A stretch of 64,000 bases of DNA from Patellifolia procumbens (GCA_947645195.1 CANSGD010000229.1:744001-808000); one strand, 5' to 3'; positions 1 to 10,838 are shown, counted from the stretch's first letter. The notes: generated by a model from the letters alone, not told the origin. Translations and numbers: made by a program.

Positions 1-936
1 TAAATCTAACCGCAGTTTAAAGTCGAATTCGGACTATTCAAACCAATCTCAACCAAATGACGAAAAACCTTTTTTTTTTATAGAAATTCTTCTCTTATAC
101 AAAAAAAGTTTCTTTAGAAACTAACTTTTTAATCTTTAGTCCATATGAAGCTTTATCACTTAATATTATTAGGTGTAAGAACGAAAACTTAGGTTTTTTA
201 AACAAGAAAACAATTGAAAATTTTGAAAAATGGGGGAAATAAAAATTTACAAGTGAATACAAATAAAAAGACATTAATTGTACGGGGAATTGAGCCTTGG
301 TGTAATTCGCGACAATCACTTTAATTAGAAACGAGATAAACACTGTTCCGCATAATAGCATATGAAATCGACACGCCAAGTTTTAAATTTATATATTAAT
401 TAACTGCATTTTAACTTTTCTCTCATCTCGTGGAGTAGCAAGTGCTACTCTTGCTACTACATAGATCCGTTAATACATCCTATACATGTATCATAAATCT
501 TAACTGAATGTGACATTAGATTTATAAATTTTTTTAACTCTGTTAAGTTTCGATCTAGTTCTAGTAAAGTAAAAGTAAATGAAATACGCGTGGACGCAAC
601 AACTTATCAAGAACACATATGTCGTGTTCTTAATTGTGAAATTAGGGTGGGCCAAAGGGCAAGCAAGCAAACTATTCTAAACACTCTCAAAACGTTAAAA
701 TTAAACATCTCATTAAATGATGGTTGAGATCCATACCGCTTCCCGTTCCAACCTTAACAAGAACATATAATTTTTATATTAGATAATTGTTTTGGACAAA
801 TTTCGTCAAGCACTCAACTTGTCAATAAAAAAAGGGGTCAACGATTAAATGATAAAATGACAGAAAAATCGTAATAAAGATGATGAAAAATGAGGAAATA
901 ATAGAGGATGTCACCGTAGCTAATTGGAAATAGAAT
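1..936. other. AT-rich intergenic DNA, nothing recognised
   Basis: I see no coding region, RNA gene or transposon end that I can support here. The short open frames have no recognisable domain and low-complexity composition. Confidence 0.5.
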
Positions 937-1556
937 TGAGATGACGAAATGACTAACTACTTAGTCGATAGTCGGGCCGACGGATTGAAAATGGTCCGTC
1001 TACTAGGACGACGTCAAGGTGGTCCGTCGGGACGACGTCTTGGAGGACGACAGCGTCGGACGTCGACGGGGGCGTCGGACGTCGACGGGTGAAACAAGTT
1101 GGAAATTAACGAAGGAAAACAAATAAAATATAATGTGAAAAACGAATCATATAAAAAGAATAAGAAAGAGTGAATAACAATGAAGTGAGTACATAGAAGT
1201 TTTAGAGTGTGAGAGAGTGAATGAATGAATAAACTAAGGATTACATCTCCTTTTATAGGCACCTAAAGTAGCCGTTAGGATGTTGAGGAAATATCTCAAC
1301 AACCTCCTTGTTATGTGGGACGTTGACTGGTTGGATGTCGACATCCTGGACTTAGTCAAGTTGCTGGACTGCTAACACCCTGCAGACTTGGTCTTTGTTT
1401 GTTGAGAAGATCATGCAACTACCTCCTCATCTTGTGGATGTTTGACTGACTAGCTATTGGGATGTTGGACTTAGTCAGTTTGACATGTTCTGAGATGTCA
1501 AAACGGACTGCTGAGGTGTCACAGATCTGGGTGTCGGTTGAAGTGTCATGTCATCA
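937..1556 (-). mobile_element. LTR-like remnant with promoter, minus strand
   Basis: Read on the minus strand, this stretch has a clear TATA box (TATAAAAGGAG, plus-strand 1246-1257) followed by a pyrimidine-rich leader with CTCTCTCACACTC. Further downstream (964-1090) lies an unusually GC-rich stretch with repeated GTCGACG/GACGTC motifs, including a near-perfect tandem copy of CGTCGGACGTCGACGGG. The layout (long upstream region, TATA, short leader, no ORF) resembles a retrotransposon LTR. I could not find matching target duplications, so the borders are approximate and a decayed host promoter cannot be excluded. Confidence 0.3.
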
Positions 1557-2080
1557 ATCCATGTTTCTTCTTATGCTCCTCTCATAGGTCGCCACGTAAG
1601 CAACATGGTAAAGGGTATATTTTACCCCACAACAATAATAACGTAATAATATTAATTACCAAAACAAAAAATGAACTCGCCGGAAAACAAACTGAAGTTG
1701 AACACCTTTATAATGGTCATCCGAAAGCTTAAAGCCCCTAATAGCGTGATAGCATCTGAATACGAATATCGCTCTGTAAATCATTTACACGCCTCAACAA
1801 TAAGAAAGTTCTACATAGATAAGTCATGATAGAAAGATCGAGCTGAGAATCGACTATCCTATACCTCAGATCTAAATTTTCATGTACCACGAGGTAATCT
1901 CAAGTGGAAGATAGAATGCATATAAGATCACACAATTCATCTTTAGGATAACGAAAAGAACAATTAGTCAATTACATAAAGAGGATGAGGTAATTGGCAG
2001 CAAGAGAACAAATTTTAATATAGCAACGACAGTTTTTGAAACTTTTTGTTTTGAATGCCCAATACATTAGAATACGTGAT
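1557..2080. other. Intergenic, nothing recognised
   Basis: AT-rich sequence without a supportable gene or element end. Confidence 0.4.
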
Positions 2081-2600
2081 TGATATCATGGATTTATATA
2101 GATTTTTTCCCCTTATTTATGAGCTAAATTGGGCGTCAATGGAGCTCTTTGGAGCTATTTATACTAATTATCGTATATAGTCGTGGTTTTGTGTTTCCGT
2201 GTTGAATTACAGGTCTTAGGGAGTTTTCTCCCTTTTCCGAGCCATATTGAAGGAACCACGACTTTACGAGTGGTAATGAGGCACGTAGAAGTTATCACGA
2301 GCATTATAGATGAGTTACGAGGTCCTGACACCTCTAATGCGTGAAGATTTAGTGCTAAAAGCTAAGAGATCTGGAAAGACGTGTAATGATCGGACAAATT
2401 ATGGCTCGATCGGGCAAAGATTATTAAGATCGGGTAGTGAGGTTTTGAGCAAAAATTATTAAGTTCAGGTGGTGAGGTTTCGTACCCGATCGGGCAGGCA
2501 TGGCCCGACCCAATCGGGCGAGCCCAATTTCATTTGCTGTTGCGTTCAAAGGGGAAAAGAAGAGACCCAGTCTCTTTGGCCCAACTCGATCACATCGGGC

Positions 2601-2676
2601 GGACACGCGGGTGACCTGGGTTCGATCCCCGGCAACGACGCGGATGACCCAGGTTTGATCCCCGGCAACGACGCCA
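2601..2676 (+). other. Duplicated tRNA-Asp(GTC) 3' half ending in CCA, abutting an LTR
   Basis: From 2601 the sequence follows plant tRNA-Asp(GTC) from the anticodon loop onward: anticodon-stem 3' side ACGCGGG, variable region TGACC, T arm GGGTTCGATCCCC, acceptor 3' strand GGCAACGACG. A second partial copy follows (GGATGACCCAGGTTTGATCC and onward) and ends in G-CCA at 2674-2676. Nuclear plant tRNA genes do not encode CCA, so the CCA points to a mature tRNA primer or its primer-binding-site complement. No 5' half (D arm) is present, so this is not a functional tRNA gene. Three T residues separate CCA from the LTR that starts at 2680. Confidence 0.7.
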
Positions 2677-2679
2677 TTT

Positions 2680-4328
2680 TGATAAGAGGTTTTTAGTGTG
2701 TCCTTAAAGCACTAAGAACCGCTTAGCAAACAAAACTTATAAACCTAACGAGCAACTACTAAGAACGTAGTAATGGCAAGTCAAGGGTCGAACCACAAGG
2801 AAATTGAGATTGACTATAGTCCACTAAGTCCAAAACTACCTAAGTTAAGGGTTTTTGGGGTTTAAGATTGAATAAGTCACCAACTAATCAACTAGCTAAT
2901 GAATACCAACTAATAATCGAGTAGGAGAATTAATATAATAAGGAAAACACTAAAGTTCGGGCTACTCATATGAACTTGGGCTAGACAATGACAATCGACA
3001 CTATAGCGATTCGCAACGAAGACAATACAAGGTTAAGTTTTCCTCTAATTTACTTGAGTCCTCTCTTGAATGGTCCTCAAGAGTAATCGATTAATCAACC
3101 AACCAAATCCTCTTTCGAATGGTCTTTGGTCAATTGATTAATAGATTCGATGAGATCGGAAAACCCCTAATTAAAGGACCCCCTTAATTCCTACCCAATC
3201 CCTTGGTCTAGAAATCAAGTCGAAACATGAGAATGACAAAAAGGGATTAAAGTTCGATTAACAACAATAGAAACCCTAAGTGCCCTAGCATAAACGTGAT
3301 CAAGATCTATCCAAGGGTGTCAAAACACCACATTCAATGCATAGACAAACAATTGAATCATAAAAAGCATAGACACTCTACATTAAGCCCTTAATTTATA
3401 CTTTTGCCCAAACCCTAGATAATGAACTACTCACTAATCATGGATTCTAAGCAATATAGATTAAATAAATTAAACATGATAAACAAAGCAATAGAAATAA
3501 AGAAAAAAGATTGAAGGAAAATTACTTGAATTGAATTAAGGATTCAATCTTCAAAAATGGACAATTGAGAAAACTAAGAGTTTAGAGAGAGTTTAGAGCT
3601 AAGCAAAAATAATTAGAGACTTAAAATATGAGATAATGTCGACCTCTAAGATACAAAACTAATTAAAAGGTTCATTAAACTAAGACGGAGAAAACGGATC
3701 AAAGCCCGAAAGCAGGTAGACTTGTTACACAAATTTTTTAGCGTTTCTTCAAAGCTTCTGCCTCAATGTAGAAATAACTACACGGTCGTGTCCAGAATGA
3801 CACGACCGTGTAAACCTGACGTCCAAAATGTCCCACAGCATCCTCAAAGTTCCTGCCTGTGTGCTCAAATGGCTACACGGTTGTGTCCAGAATGACACAA
3901 CCGTGTAGACCTGACGTCCAAGGATCCTCAGCATCTCCAATACTTGCTGCCATGCTAGAAAAAGCACTACACAGTCATTTCCAAAATGACACGGCCGTGT
4001 AGGCCTGATTTCCAATCTTCAAGGCTAATTAGTTTGAGACTGATCCTCCAATGTAAAAGCTACACGGTCGTGTCAAATGCCACACGACCGTGTAGAGATG
4101 CTTCAAGCTCTTCCAAGCCCTAGCCTCCATCCAAGGGTCTCTAAATACCCAAAGTGCTCCAAATACCTGTTAGTTAGCCTAGAAATCATCCAAAACAACT
4201 AAACGAGTAGTGAAACGACAATTTAACTCAAAGTAATCAAAACCATGCAATGCAAGAGTAAAATGCTCTAATCTATATGCAACGACACTAAAAATGCAGC
4301 ATGGATAAGCACAATAAAGTGCTTATCA
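2680..4328 (-). mobile_element. Nested Athila/Tat-like LTR, minus strand
   Basis: A 1,649-bp TG...CA unit with inverted ends TGATAAG (2680) and CTTATCA (ending 4328). On the minus strand the U5 end carries TTCCTTGTGGTTCGACCCTT, again the Athila/Tat U5 signature, followed by AAA and a primer-binding site TGGCGTCGTTGCCGGGGA (plus 2659-2676), complementary to the 3' end of tRNA-Asp. The whole insertion (2601-4328) is flanked by ATCGGGC on both sides (2594-2600 and 4329-4335). That motif is abundant in the surrounding LTR, so the target duplication is suggestive only. No internal coding region and no second LTR are present. Confidence 0.6.
3779..4094. repeat. Four tandem 34-nt hairpins, about 94-bp period
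   Basis: Four inverted repeats at 3779-3812, 3874-3907, 3968-4001 and 4061-4094. Each has two 14-nt arms (TACACGGTCGTGTC and GACACGACCGTGTA in the first) around a 6-nt loop (CAGAAT). The second copy has changed on both sides (GGTTGTG with CACAACC), keeping every pair; the third is degenerate; the fourth has one mismatch. The units are embedded in a degenerate repeat with a shared CCTGACGTCCAA tail. Confidence 0.8.
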
Positions 4329-5501
4329 ATCGGGCAGAGCCCAAGTCCTTTCAATTGTTGCTGCTGCTCCTTAGGCGAGAAAATTGAAGTGTTGGGCTTT
4401 GTGTACGCGGCCCTAGGCCCGATAGCATCGGGCTGGCCTTAAGTTCATGTTGATGTTATTGCGCTTCAAGGGAATTGCTGGTTGTGGATTGACTTGGCCC
4501 GATTGGATCGGGCATAGGGGCCCGATCGGGCAGGATGTCTGTCGTGCCGAAATATATCTTTTTATCTCATTTTTTAATTAGTTTCTTGGGGGTTTATAAA
4601 TACTAAAACCTCGTTATTTTGGAGACATATTTTATTCAGCTTTCATTAGTTTAGTATTAATTTGCTTTTCATAGTTAAACACTTTAGATTAGTTCCAGAG
4701 GTGATTGAACCTTGGATTATTTTCAATAAAGGTTATTGCTTTCCATCAATTAGTATTATTCTTTACTCTTAATTTCTCTATTTAATTCTTAATTGCTTGG
4801 TTTGATTGTTGAATTAATTCATGATGCAAAGTTATGTAGTCTTATTTATAGGTTTTAGCGAGGAAAACCATGTTTATACCATGATTCATATTGGAATTGC
4901 TATTAGTTTCTAGGGCTTGATTAGATTGATTATGGTGTGATTTGTGCTTGATGAGTAATTAATGTTATTGCACAATTTCATTGATTGCTTGTGGTTAATA
5001 ATCGTTTGTACAGATCCGTCTTACTTTTAGAGGCCTAGTACATATTAGTAATTCTGATTATGTTAGTGAACATGCGGCATATGTTGACTTATGAGAGTTA
5101 AGACTTAACCACAGCTTAACGCGTGCTCTAATCTCTCGACTCTTGACTTAGATATTGATAGTTGTTTGAACCCTTTGATTGAATAAGCATGGTGGACCGA
5201 ACTAATACCCTAGACCTTTAATTCATAGTTTAAATCTCTCTTTTATATTGTTTTCTTTAGTCTAAATAGTAGCTCAGCTGATTCTTGTCTGATCTTGTCT
5301 GGAGTAGTTGTTTAGCGGAATATTAGCTTAGAAACTCCGTCTCTCTGTGGACTCGACCCTACTTCCCTTGACTATTGTTGTTAGAGGAATTTAAGATTTA
5401 TCTTTGATTAGTTGATACGACTTTAGCCAATCAGTGATCTAGTGACTTAGAGTAGTATATACTTGTGAAGCATTTAGAGGTTTACAAATACACATATATC
5501 A

Positions 5502-5829
5502 ATAAATTTATAACAATATTTTTTGTTATAAGCATCTTTTGTGCTCTTTCACCTGCACGGGGTTCTAATAATTGAAAGAACTCGCCCTAGCTTAGGATTT
5601 ACCCTTGGAAAAAGGGTTCTGTAAGCTTTTCTTGTACCAATTTATTTTATTTTTTAAAAAAACTCGTCAACAGAGTTTTGCAAACTTGTAAACTACAAAG
5701 AACCGTTTTCGACTAAGAGACGACTGTAAGTATTGACAGACACATGAGTTTTTGGTTTGAATGTTAGCAATTTTTAATATGTGATCCAAATAAGAATATA
5801 ACTTGTAGAATAGTTCTAGAAGTGCAAAA

Positions 5830-5883
<54 letters not shown>

Positions 5884-5976
5884 TTCAATGAGAAACATAA
5901 TAAAGTTATGAAAATTTTGTTAGAAGAGACATTTAAAAGTAAAAGGAAAAATTGGTTTTAAAAAGAAAACCTTTGG
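5502..5976. repeat. Intergenic with (TA)n microsatellite
   Basis: Nothing coding is seen. A perfect AT dinucleotide run occupies about 5832-5877. Confidence 0.8.
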
Positions 5977-7110
5977 CCTGTCTGCTTCTAATATTAAATT
6001 AACCTTTGAGTAATCCAGGAATAAGTAAACCTTGTAAACCGATCTTTCAAAATTAAGTCATGACCTGTTGGTAACCTGTTATTGTAGGTATACGGTACAC
6101 ATGGCTTGTTTTAATTGGTTTATTATTTTTTAAAATTATTATTTTTTTAATTTAAATTATTATTTTAAAAAAATTCACATTTACCTCCCTCTTCCCTTTC
6201 TCTCTCTCCCCGTCACCTCTGCCTTCCCTCAGTTCCCTGGCATTCTCTTCACCGCCGGTGACACAGCCCTCCTTCGCCCCCCTTCCCAGATCCCTGCCCT
6301 CCTCCACCACTATCTCGTTCACTTTCTCTTTCTCTCGCCTCCATCACAGCACAACCCCCCTTCCACTGCTGCTACCCAGACCTAGCCACCTACTCTACCC
6401 CCATCGGAAACGACCCCATCCTTGCCCTTCCTTCTTCCCTATGTTGCACCATAGCCATCATCGTGGCACACCACCGCGTCGGCCCTCACCGTAGTAGCCA
6501 GCGCACGCAGCACGATAGCCACCATTGTCCTCCTTGTTTGATGTTGAGGAAGCGAAGAAGACAAATTTTTTGGGGGTTGAGGGGGATTTGCGGCCAATGG
6601 GAACGTTTTTAGGTGTTTGGGGGGTTGTTTTGGGATGGTCACAGGATGGGAGGCTAGGTGGGGCACTTTGTTGCTAAGAAGAGAGAATTCGCCATTGTTG
6701 AAGAGCTTATTTGGTTAGTTGTTTTCCGGCGAGATGGCGGCACAAGAGGTATGCTCGGCCTATGGTTGTTGCAGTGCAGAGAGGAGATTAAGGGAGGTGA
6801 ATTTTCTAGTGCCGCTGGCGAATCAGGTTTGGTGTTTTGGGTGTAGGTGGGCGGGGTGTGTGGTGGCAAGTGGTTGGGGAAAAGTTGGGTGAACGTCAGG
6901 TGGTCCCGATGGCTGTGGTGGTGGTAGAGGATGCTAGCTGGTCGTTGGTGGTTTTGGTGGTGGTCAACCGGCGAAATTAAGTAAAAAAAAATTACCGGTT
7001 GTTCAAGTCATCGATAATCTTAACTCGTTAAAAGTTAAAACCTATACAAGGTTTACTTATTCTTAAATTACTCAAAGTTTAACTTAATATTAGAAGACAA
7101 GCCAAAGGTC
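5977..7110. mobile_element. Foldback element with long inverted repeats and GC-rich interior
   Basis: The left arm (about 5977-6080, beginning ACCTTTGGCCTGTC) is the inverted counterpart of the right arm (about 6990-7110, ending GACAAGCCAAAGGTC); both contain a segment reading AATAAGTAAACCTTGTA in the matching sense. The arms are AT-rich, whereas the interior (6180-6980) is strongly C-rich then G-rich, unlike the flanks, suggesting captured DNA. Flanking 9-mers are similar but not identical, so a Mutator-like origin is possible, not shown. Open frames inside are compositionally biased and give no domain. Confidence 0.55.
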
Positions 7111-7429
7111 AAAAACAATTTTTTCAAAAAAAATTTGGTTGTGAGCAATTTTCTATACAAAATTTAATTGTGAACAACCACCAACGAAATAATTAAATAT
7201 ATTTGTTGTCTAGGATTCCGACCCTCATTTTCCGGTAACAAAGTGAACTTTCCAACATTGACTTCTTTTAAGTACAGAATGTCAATTCGGAAGATCAGCT
7301 TGTTGATTTTATGCTAGCTGAAAGAATCTCAACTTCTATCCTAAAGATCATCATCACTTGCTAAGGAACTGCCCTTACTCCTTTCATTTAGGTTATGCTT
7401 TTTGAGAAATTACGCCCCCCCCAAAAAAA
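7111..7429. other. Intergenic, nothing recognised
   Basis: It holds a short direct repeat (GAGCAATTTTCTATACAAAA and GAACAACC variants, 7140-7185) and no gene. Confidence 0.4.
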
Positions 7430-7913
7430 GGGAAATTCTCAATGGTAGCCCTTAGGTTTTAAGAATTCTCAGTGGTGTAAATTTCAAAAAAACTTTCCCG
7501 CTAGTAATTCTGCTTTACAAATTATTCTCAAACATAACCTTAATGAAGAATATTTCATTAATAATAAAGCATATTATATTATTTAATAGTTAAAGTAGTT
7601 ACTCGCACGTAAAACGAGGTATTTTGGGTCGTTTTTTGCCCTTAAGAGATGATTTTAGTGGGTAAGTTTTCGCCATTAAGAGTTGATTTTGAGGTCGAAA
7701 TTGGCAAAAAACGACCCAAAATGCCTCGTTTTATTTGCGAGTGACCGCCTTAACTGTTAACTAACGGAATATGCTTTATTATTAACGGAATATTCTTCAT
7801 TAAGGTTATGTTTGGGAATAATTTGTAAAGTAGGGCTACCAACGGAAAAGTTTTTTTGGAATTTCCGCCACTGGGAATTCCTTAAACCTAAGGGCCACCA
7901 TTGGGAGTTTCCC
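7430..7913. mobile_element. Long-TIR MITE, Mutator-like family A
   Basis: A 484-bp element that is one long imperfect palindrome. The ends read GGGAAATTCTCAATGGTAGC and, from the other side, GGGAAACTCCCAATGGTGGC. The arms meet around ACGACCCAAAAT/ATTTTGGGTCGT (7620-7720). The terminal sequence matches the element at 51588-52031, which has a near-perfect 9-bp target duplication; here the flanks are A-rich and the duplication is unclear. Confidence 0.7.
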
Positions 7914-8179
7914 AAAAAAATATAAAACTCTTATTTCATATTCTCTGGGTATAAATATACCATTTCCATTATACAATATTTAAGTAAGATTTGGTCTAAT
8001 AGTAAGACATTTGGTTTTATAACTTTAAGATCATGGAATCTAATTTCCACCAGGGGCATTTGGAGGTGGGGATTCCCTTATCTTTCCACCGTATATTTAA
8101 GTATGACGCGCAAACTACTAGAATAAGAAATTGTGAGAGTTGAGGTTTGATCAAGGTCCTTCTCCTTATTATTGAAAAA

Positions 8180-8425
8180 AGAGTTGGCAAGCAAGGTTAG
8201 ACAGCCCAGAGGCTCAATGGCAAACGACCCGCGTTCACAACACTATATATAGCCTTAAAAGGGTTAAGGTAAGGAGGACCTTCACATTTGAGTCCGCCCA
8301 CTTTTCTCTCCCCACTTTCATACAAACTCTCTCTAAAATGAGTACTAACTCGAACATCGGAGGTCCCGCCTATGAAAAACCCCTTAGGCTCAAGGTGCAT
8401 TTGCACGTACTTTGCTAGAGTTCGG
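8180..8425 (+). mobile_element. LTR fragment (R-U5 type), low confidence
   Basis: A TATA-like CACTATATATAGCC (about 8240-8253) is followed by a CT-rich leader and the phrase AACTCGAACATCGGAGGTCC, which resembles the R-U5 region of several plant gypsy LTRs. No borders or coding region were found. Confidence 0.3.
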
Positions 8426-8566
8426 AATCAAACCTACTCATACCCGCTGAAAAAAGTACTACATTTTTAGATAGAAACACATACTTTTTTCAATTGTAGT
8501 AGAAACTTAACAATTTTTGGCATCAGATTTTTGGTAATGTGGTCTGGAATCTTTGGATTAAACTTA

Positions 8567-9453
8567 GGGGGCGTTTGGATGGAAGAGGGGTAAGGGAATG
8601 GAATCAAGTAAGGGTTAGAGGGGGTAAGGAAAATAAAACCCTTTGATTAAAAAAGTTGTTTGGTAAACAAAATATTTTTTAATCTCCTCCCCTAATAACC
8701 ACCAGGCTCATTGCCCCTCCTCCCTCCTCCCTCCCCTTCCCCTTCCCCTTCCCCTTCCCCTTCCCTGTAAAACTTTCGGCCCTTCTCTGGAAAACAACTA
8801 CCACTACCAGATCACGAAATTGTTGGCTCTTCTCCCTTAAAAACTTTCGGCCGTCCTCCATGGTCTATCTTTGACCGGCGGCTGCATTGGGTGCGGGTGA
8901 AATTTCGTGGCTGGGTGGGATTTCGTGGAGGGCAAGGGTGGGGCTTGGAACTTTCTAGGGCTGTGGTGGTTGTTTTCGGGTAGGCTTGGGGCTGTGGTGG
9001 TTTTGGGCGAGTGGTGGGTAGTTTTCAGGGATGGGTTGGTGGTTCCGTGAAGGTTTAGGTGTTTTCCGGTGGGCTAGGCTGGTCATTTTCGGGTGGGTGG
9101 TTGCTTTATTTTGGGGTGGGCTCGGTTTTTATGGGGCTGGTTGGTGGTTTCGGGAGGTATGGGTGTTTCCCGGTGGGCAGAGGTGGTGGTTGTAGGGTGG
9201 CTGTAAAAGAGTGTGATGGTTGGGGTGATGGAGGTTAGTGGTCAAAGGAGAGTGGGGGTAAGTTGGGTGGTCAAGAGGGGTTTCCCTTACCCCCATTTGT
9301 AAGTGGAGGGGGTGTGGGTAATCAAAGTAGAGGGATTTGGGGGTAAGGAGGGGAAAAGGAGGGAAACAAAACCCCCAAACCAAACAACATATAAGGGAAT
9401 AAAATCAGTTCATTCCCTTTCCCTTTCCTGTAGCCCCCGAACCAAACGCCCCC
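8567..9453. mobile_element. PIF/Harbinger-type MITE with internal low-complexity tracts
   Basis: Terminal inverted repeats GGGGGCGTTTGG / CCAAACGCCCCC, flanked by TTA on both sides (8564-8566 and 9454-9456), the 3-bp target duplication expected of PIF/Harbinger elements. The interior carries a (CCCCTT)n microsatellite (about 8734-8765), and 8880-9260 is G/T-rich with repeated GGTGG motifs. At 887 bp it is long for a MITE and has no transposase. Confidence 0.75.
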
Positions 9454-9594
9454 TTAATATAAGACCGTTTTTGGTAATTTGCCCTCTATTCTTAACAAAA
9501 TTATGGTGGATATGGGCTTCTCTAATTTTAACATGCAGGCGAATTAGTTGATGGGCCTTAACTAGAATGCTCCTGTTCCAAGATACTAGGCTTC

Positions 9595-10310
9595 TCCACA
9601 AAAAGGGCTTTCTTAAATTAAACAATGATATAGTGCGTGGATTGCTATCACAAACCGGGGGTGGTGTGATTTGCGGAGACAATTGTACATGGTAGATTAT
9701 TGGCTAGTCTTTGCAGTTTGATGCTGCTAGTCCCATAAGGCCACAACTGCTGAACTGTTAGCCATTAAAGAAGGTTTGATAAAAAAAAACCCAAGGCTAT
9801 TAAATACTTCATCCATTTTAAAGTAAGTGACACATTTACATAGTGTTTATTACTTATAGGTTAATTTTAATTAACTTTGATAATTCAAATTTTAGGAAAA
9901 ATATAGTTATGTGAGATCTTATTAAATTCGTCTCAACGTGTATTTTTTTAATATCAACTTTTTATAATTTTTACTTATTGGTAATTATAGATATTAATGT
10001 TTTAAAATCATACACTAGCAAGCGTGAAAATATGAAGTGTATAACTTATTTTAAAACGAAAGAAGTATATGCTTGAAAATGTCAAGAATTTTGAAAAACA
10101 TGGCTTGGGTTCCATTAGTGGTAATATTGCCTTTTTGTTAAAGGAGAGTTGGGTCTACCTATCCTCCACCTAAAAAGAGACACAATACACAAACAAAATT
10201 GCTCATGGTTTGGGCGTAACATGGCCAATAATAGAATTATCGACTTTGATGTCCTTGACTGTGTGACGGAGGTGTATAGGTAGGATCTTCAAAGGGTGCT
10301 TGGCTTCCCT
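9595..10310 (+). pseudogene. LINE-type RNase H (RVT_3) remnant, interrupted by a MITE
   Basis: Translation with frame shifts gives the pattern of the RNase H domain at the end of plant LINE-type reverse transcriptases: GFLKLNNDIVRG, GGGVICGDNCTW, then TTAELLAIKEGL (to about 9785), and after an inserted Stowaway-like element (9807-10065) a tail including AHGLG, RIIDFDVLDCVTEVYR and a terminal stop. Several stops and shifts show it is dead. No upstream RT domain is recognised. Assignment is by eye from the conserved acidic and hydrophobic pattern. Confidence 0.55.
9807..10065. mobile_element. Degenerate Stowaway-like MITE
   Basis: Ends CTTCATCCATTTTAAAGTAAG and the inverted CTTATTTTAAAACGAAAGAAG flanked by TA (9805-9806, 10066-10067). 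It lies inside the LINE remnant, so it inserted after that element. Confidence 0.65.
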
Positions 10311-10414
10311 AATTTGTAGTATTGTCAATGATATTGCCTGGATATTTCTACTTTTTTAGTGTTTCTTTTTGTGTTGTTATTACTTGAACTGTACCCAAGC
10401 TATGTTTGTACCAA

Positions 10415-10590
10415 GGGTCTGTTTTCTTCAGCTGAATTGAATTTGATTGAAATGAACTGAACTGAAATAACTAAATGAAACTAAAACAAATAGTGAAATG
10501 TAAGAGAAAAAGTATTGTACTAAACTAAAATGAATTAAACTAAAGTGAATTTAACTTGATTGGATTTGTTTTAGAGTGAACAACAAGCCC
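10415..10590. mobile_element. Short MITE, GGGYCTGTTNT family
   Basis: Ends GGGTCTGTTTTCTTCAGC and, inverted, GGGCTTGTTGTTCACTC, with internal GAACTGAACTGAA motifs; 3' flank taa, 5' flank caa. Its ends resemble the Harbinger-type element at 58713-59553 and the intronic MITE near 61033-61203. Confidence 0.6.
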
Positions 10591-10838
10591 TAAAAGAATA
10601 TTATATCCCTTCATGTTTTAATTACTAGTAATATAATTTCCCCATTTTCCGTAAAAAATATGTACGACATGATTAAAGTCGTTCTTGAAATGGGAAAATG
10701 ATGAATAAATTTATACAAACCCAAAGGACCCAAGGAGGACATATTAGCCATACAAGTTACAACAACCAAACACAAAGAAACAAGGATTCACTCAAATACT
10801 CGGTTGTGGCAAATATGAGAAATTTGATCATATATGTA

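Larger units (their letters stand above)
2081..5501 (+). mobile_element. Athila/Tat-like LTR (probable solo LTR), split by a nested LTR
   Basis: Plus-strand LTR-type sequence bounded by TGATATCATG (2081) and ACATATATCA (ending 5501), interrupted by the insertion at 2601-4328. A TATA box (TTTATAAATAC, about 4593-4603) is preceded by many copies of ATCGGGC/CCCGATCGGGC, which would be U3. Downstream is the phrase CTCTGTGGACTCGACCCTA (about 5344-5362), typical of the U5 part of Athila/Tat LTRs. Without the insertion it would be about 1.7 kb. The flanking 5-mers (gtgat, ataaa) do not match, so the exact ends, or the solo-LTR reading, may be wrong. Confidence 0.45.

Noticed and set aside
2601..2676. 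Functional tRNA-Asp gene
   Set aside because: The 5' half is missing and the CCA end is encoded, unlike nuclear tRNA genes.
6258..6494. Ser/Pro-rich protein in the C-rich block
   Set aside because: Composition bias of the foldback interior; no matching signal or domain. Overlapping minus-strand frames are equally open.
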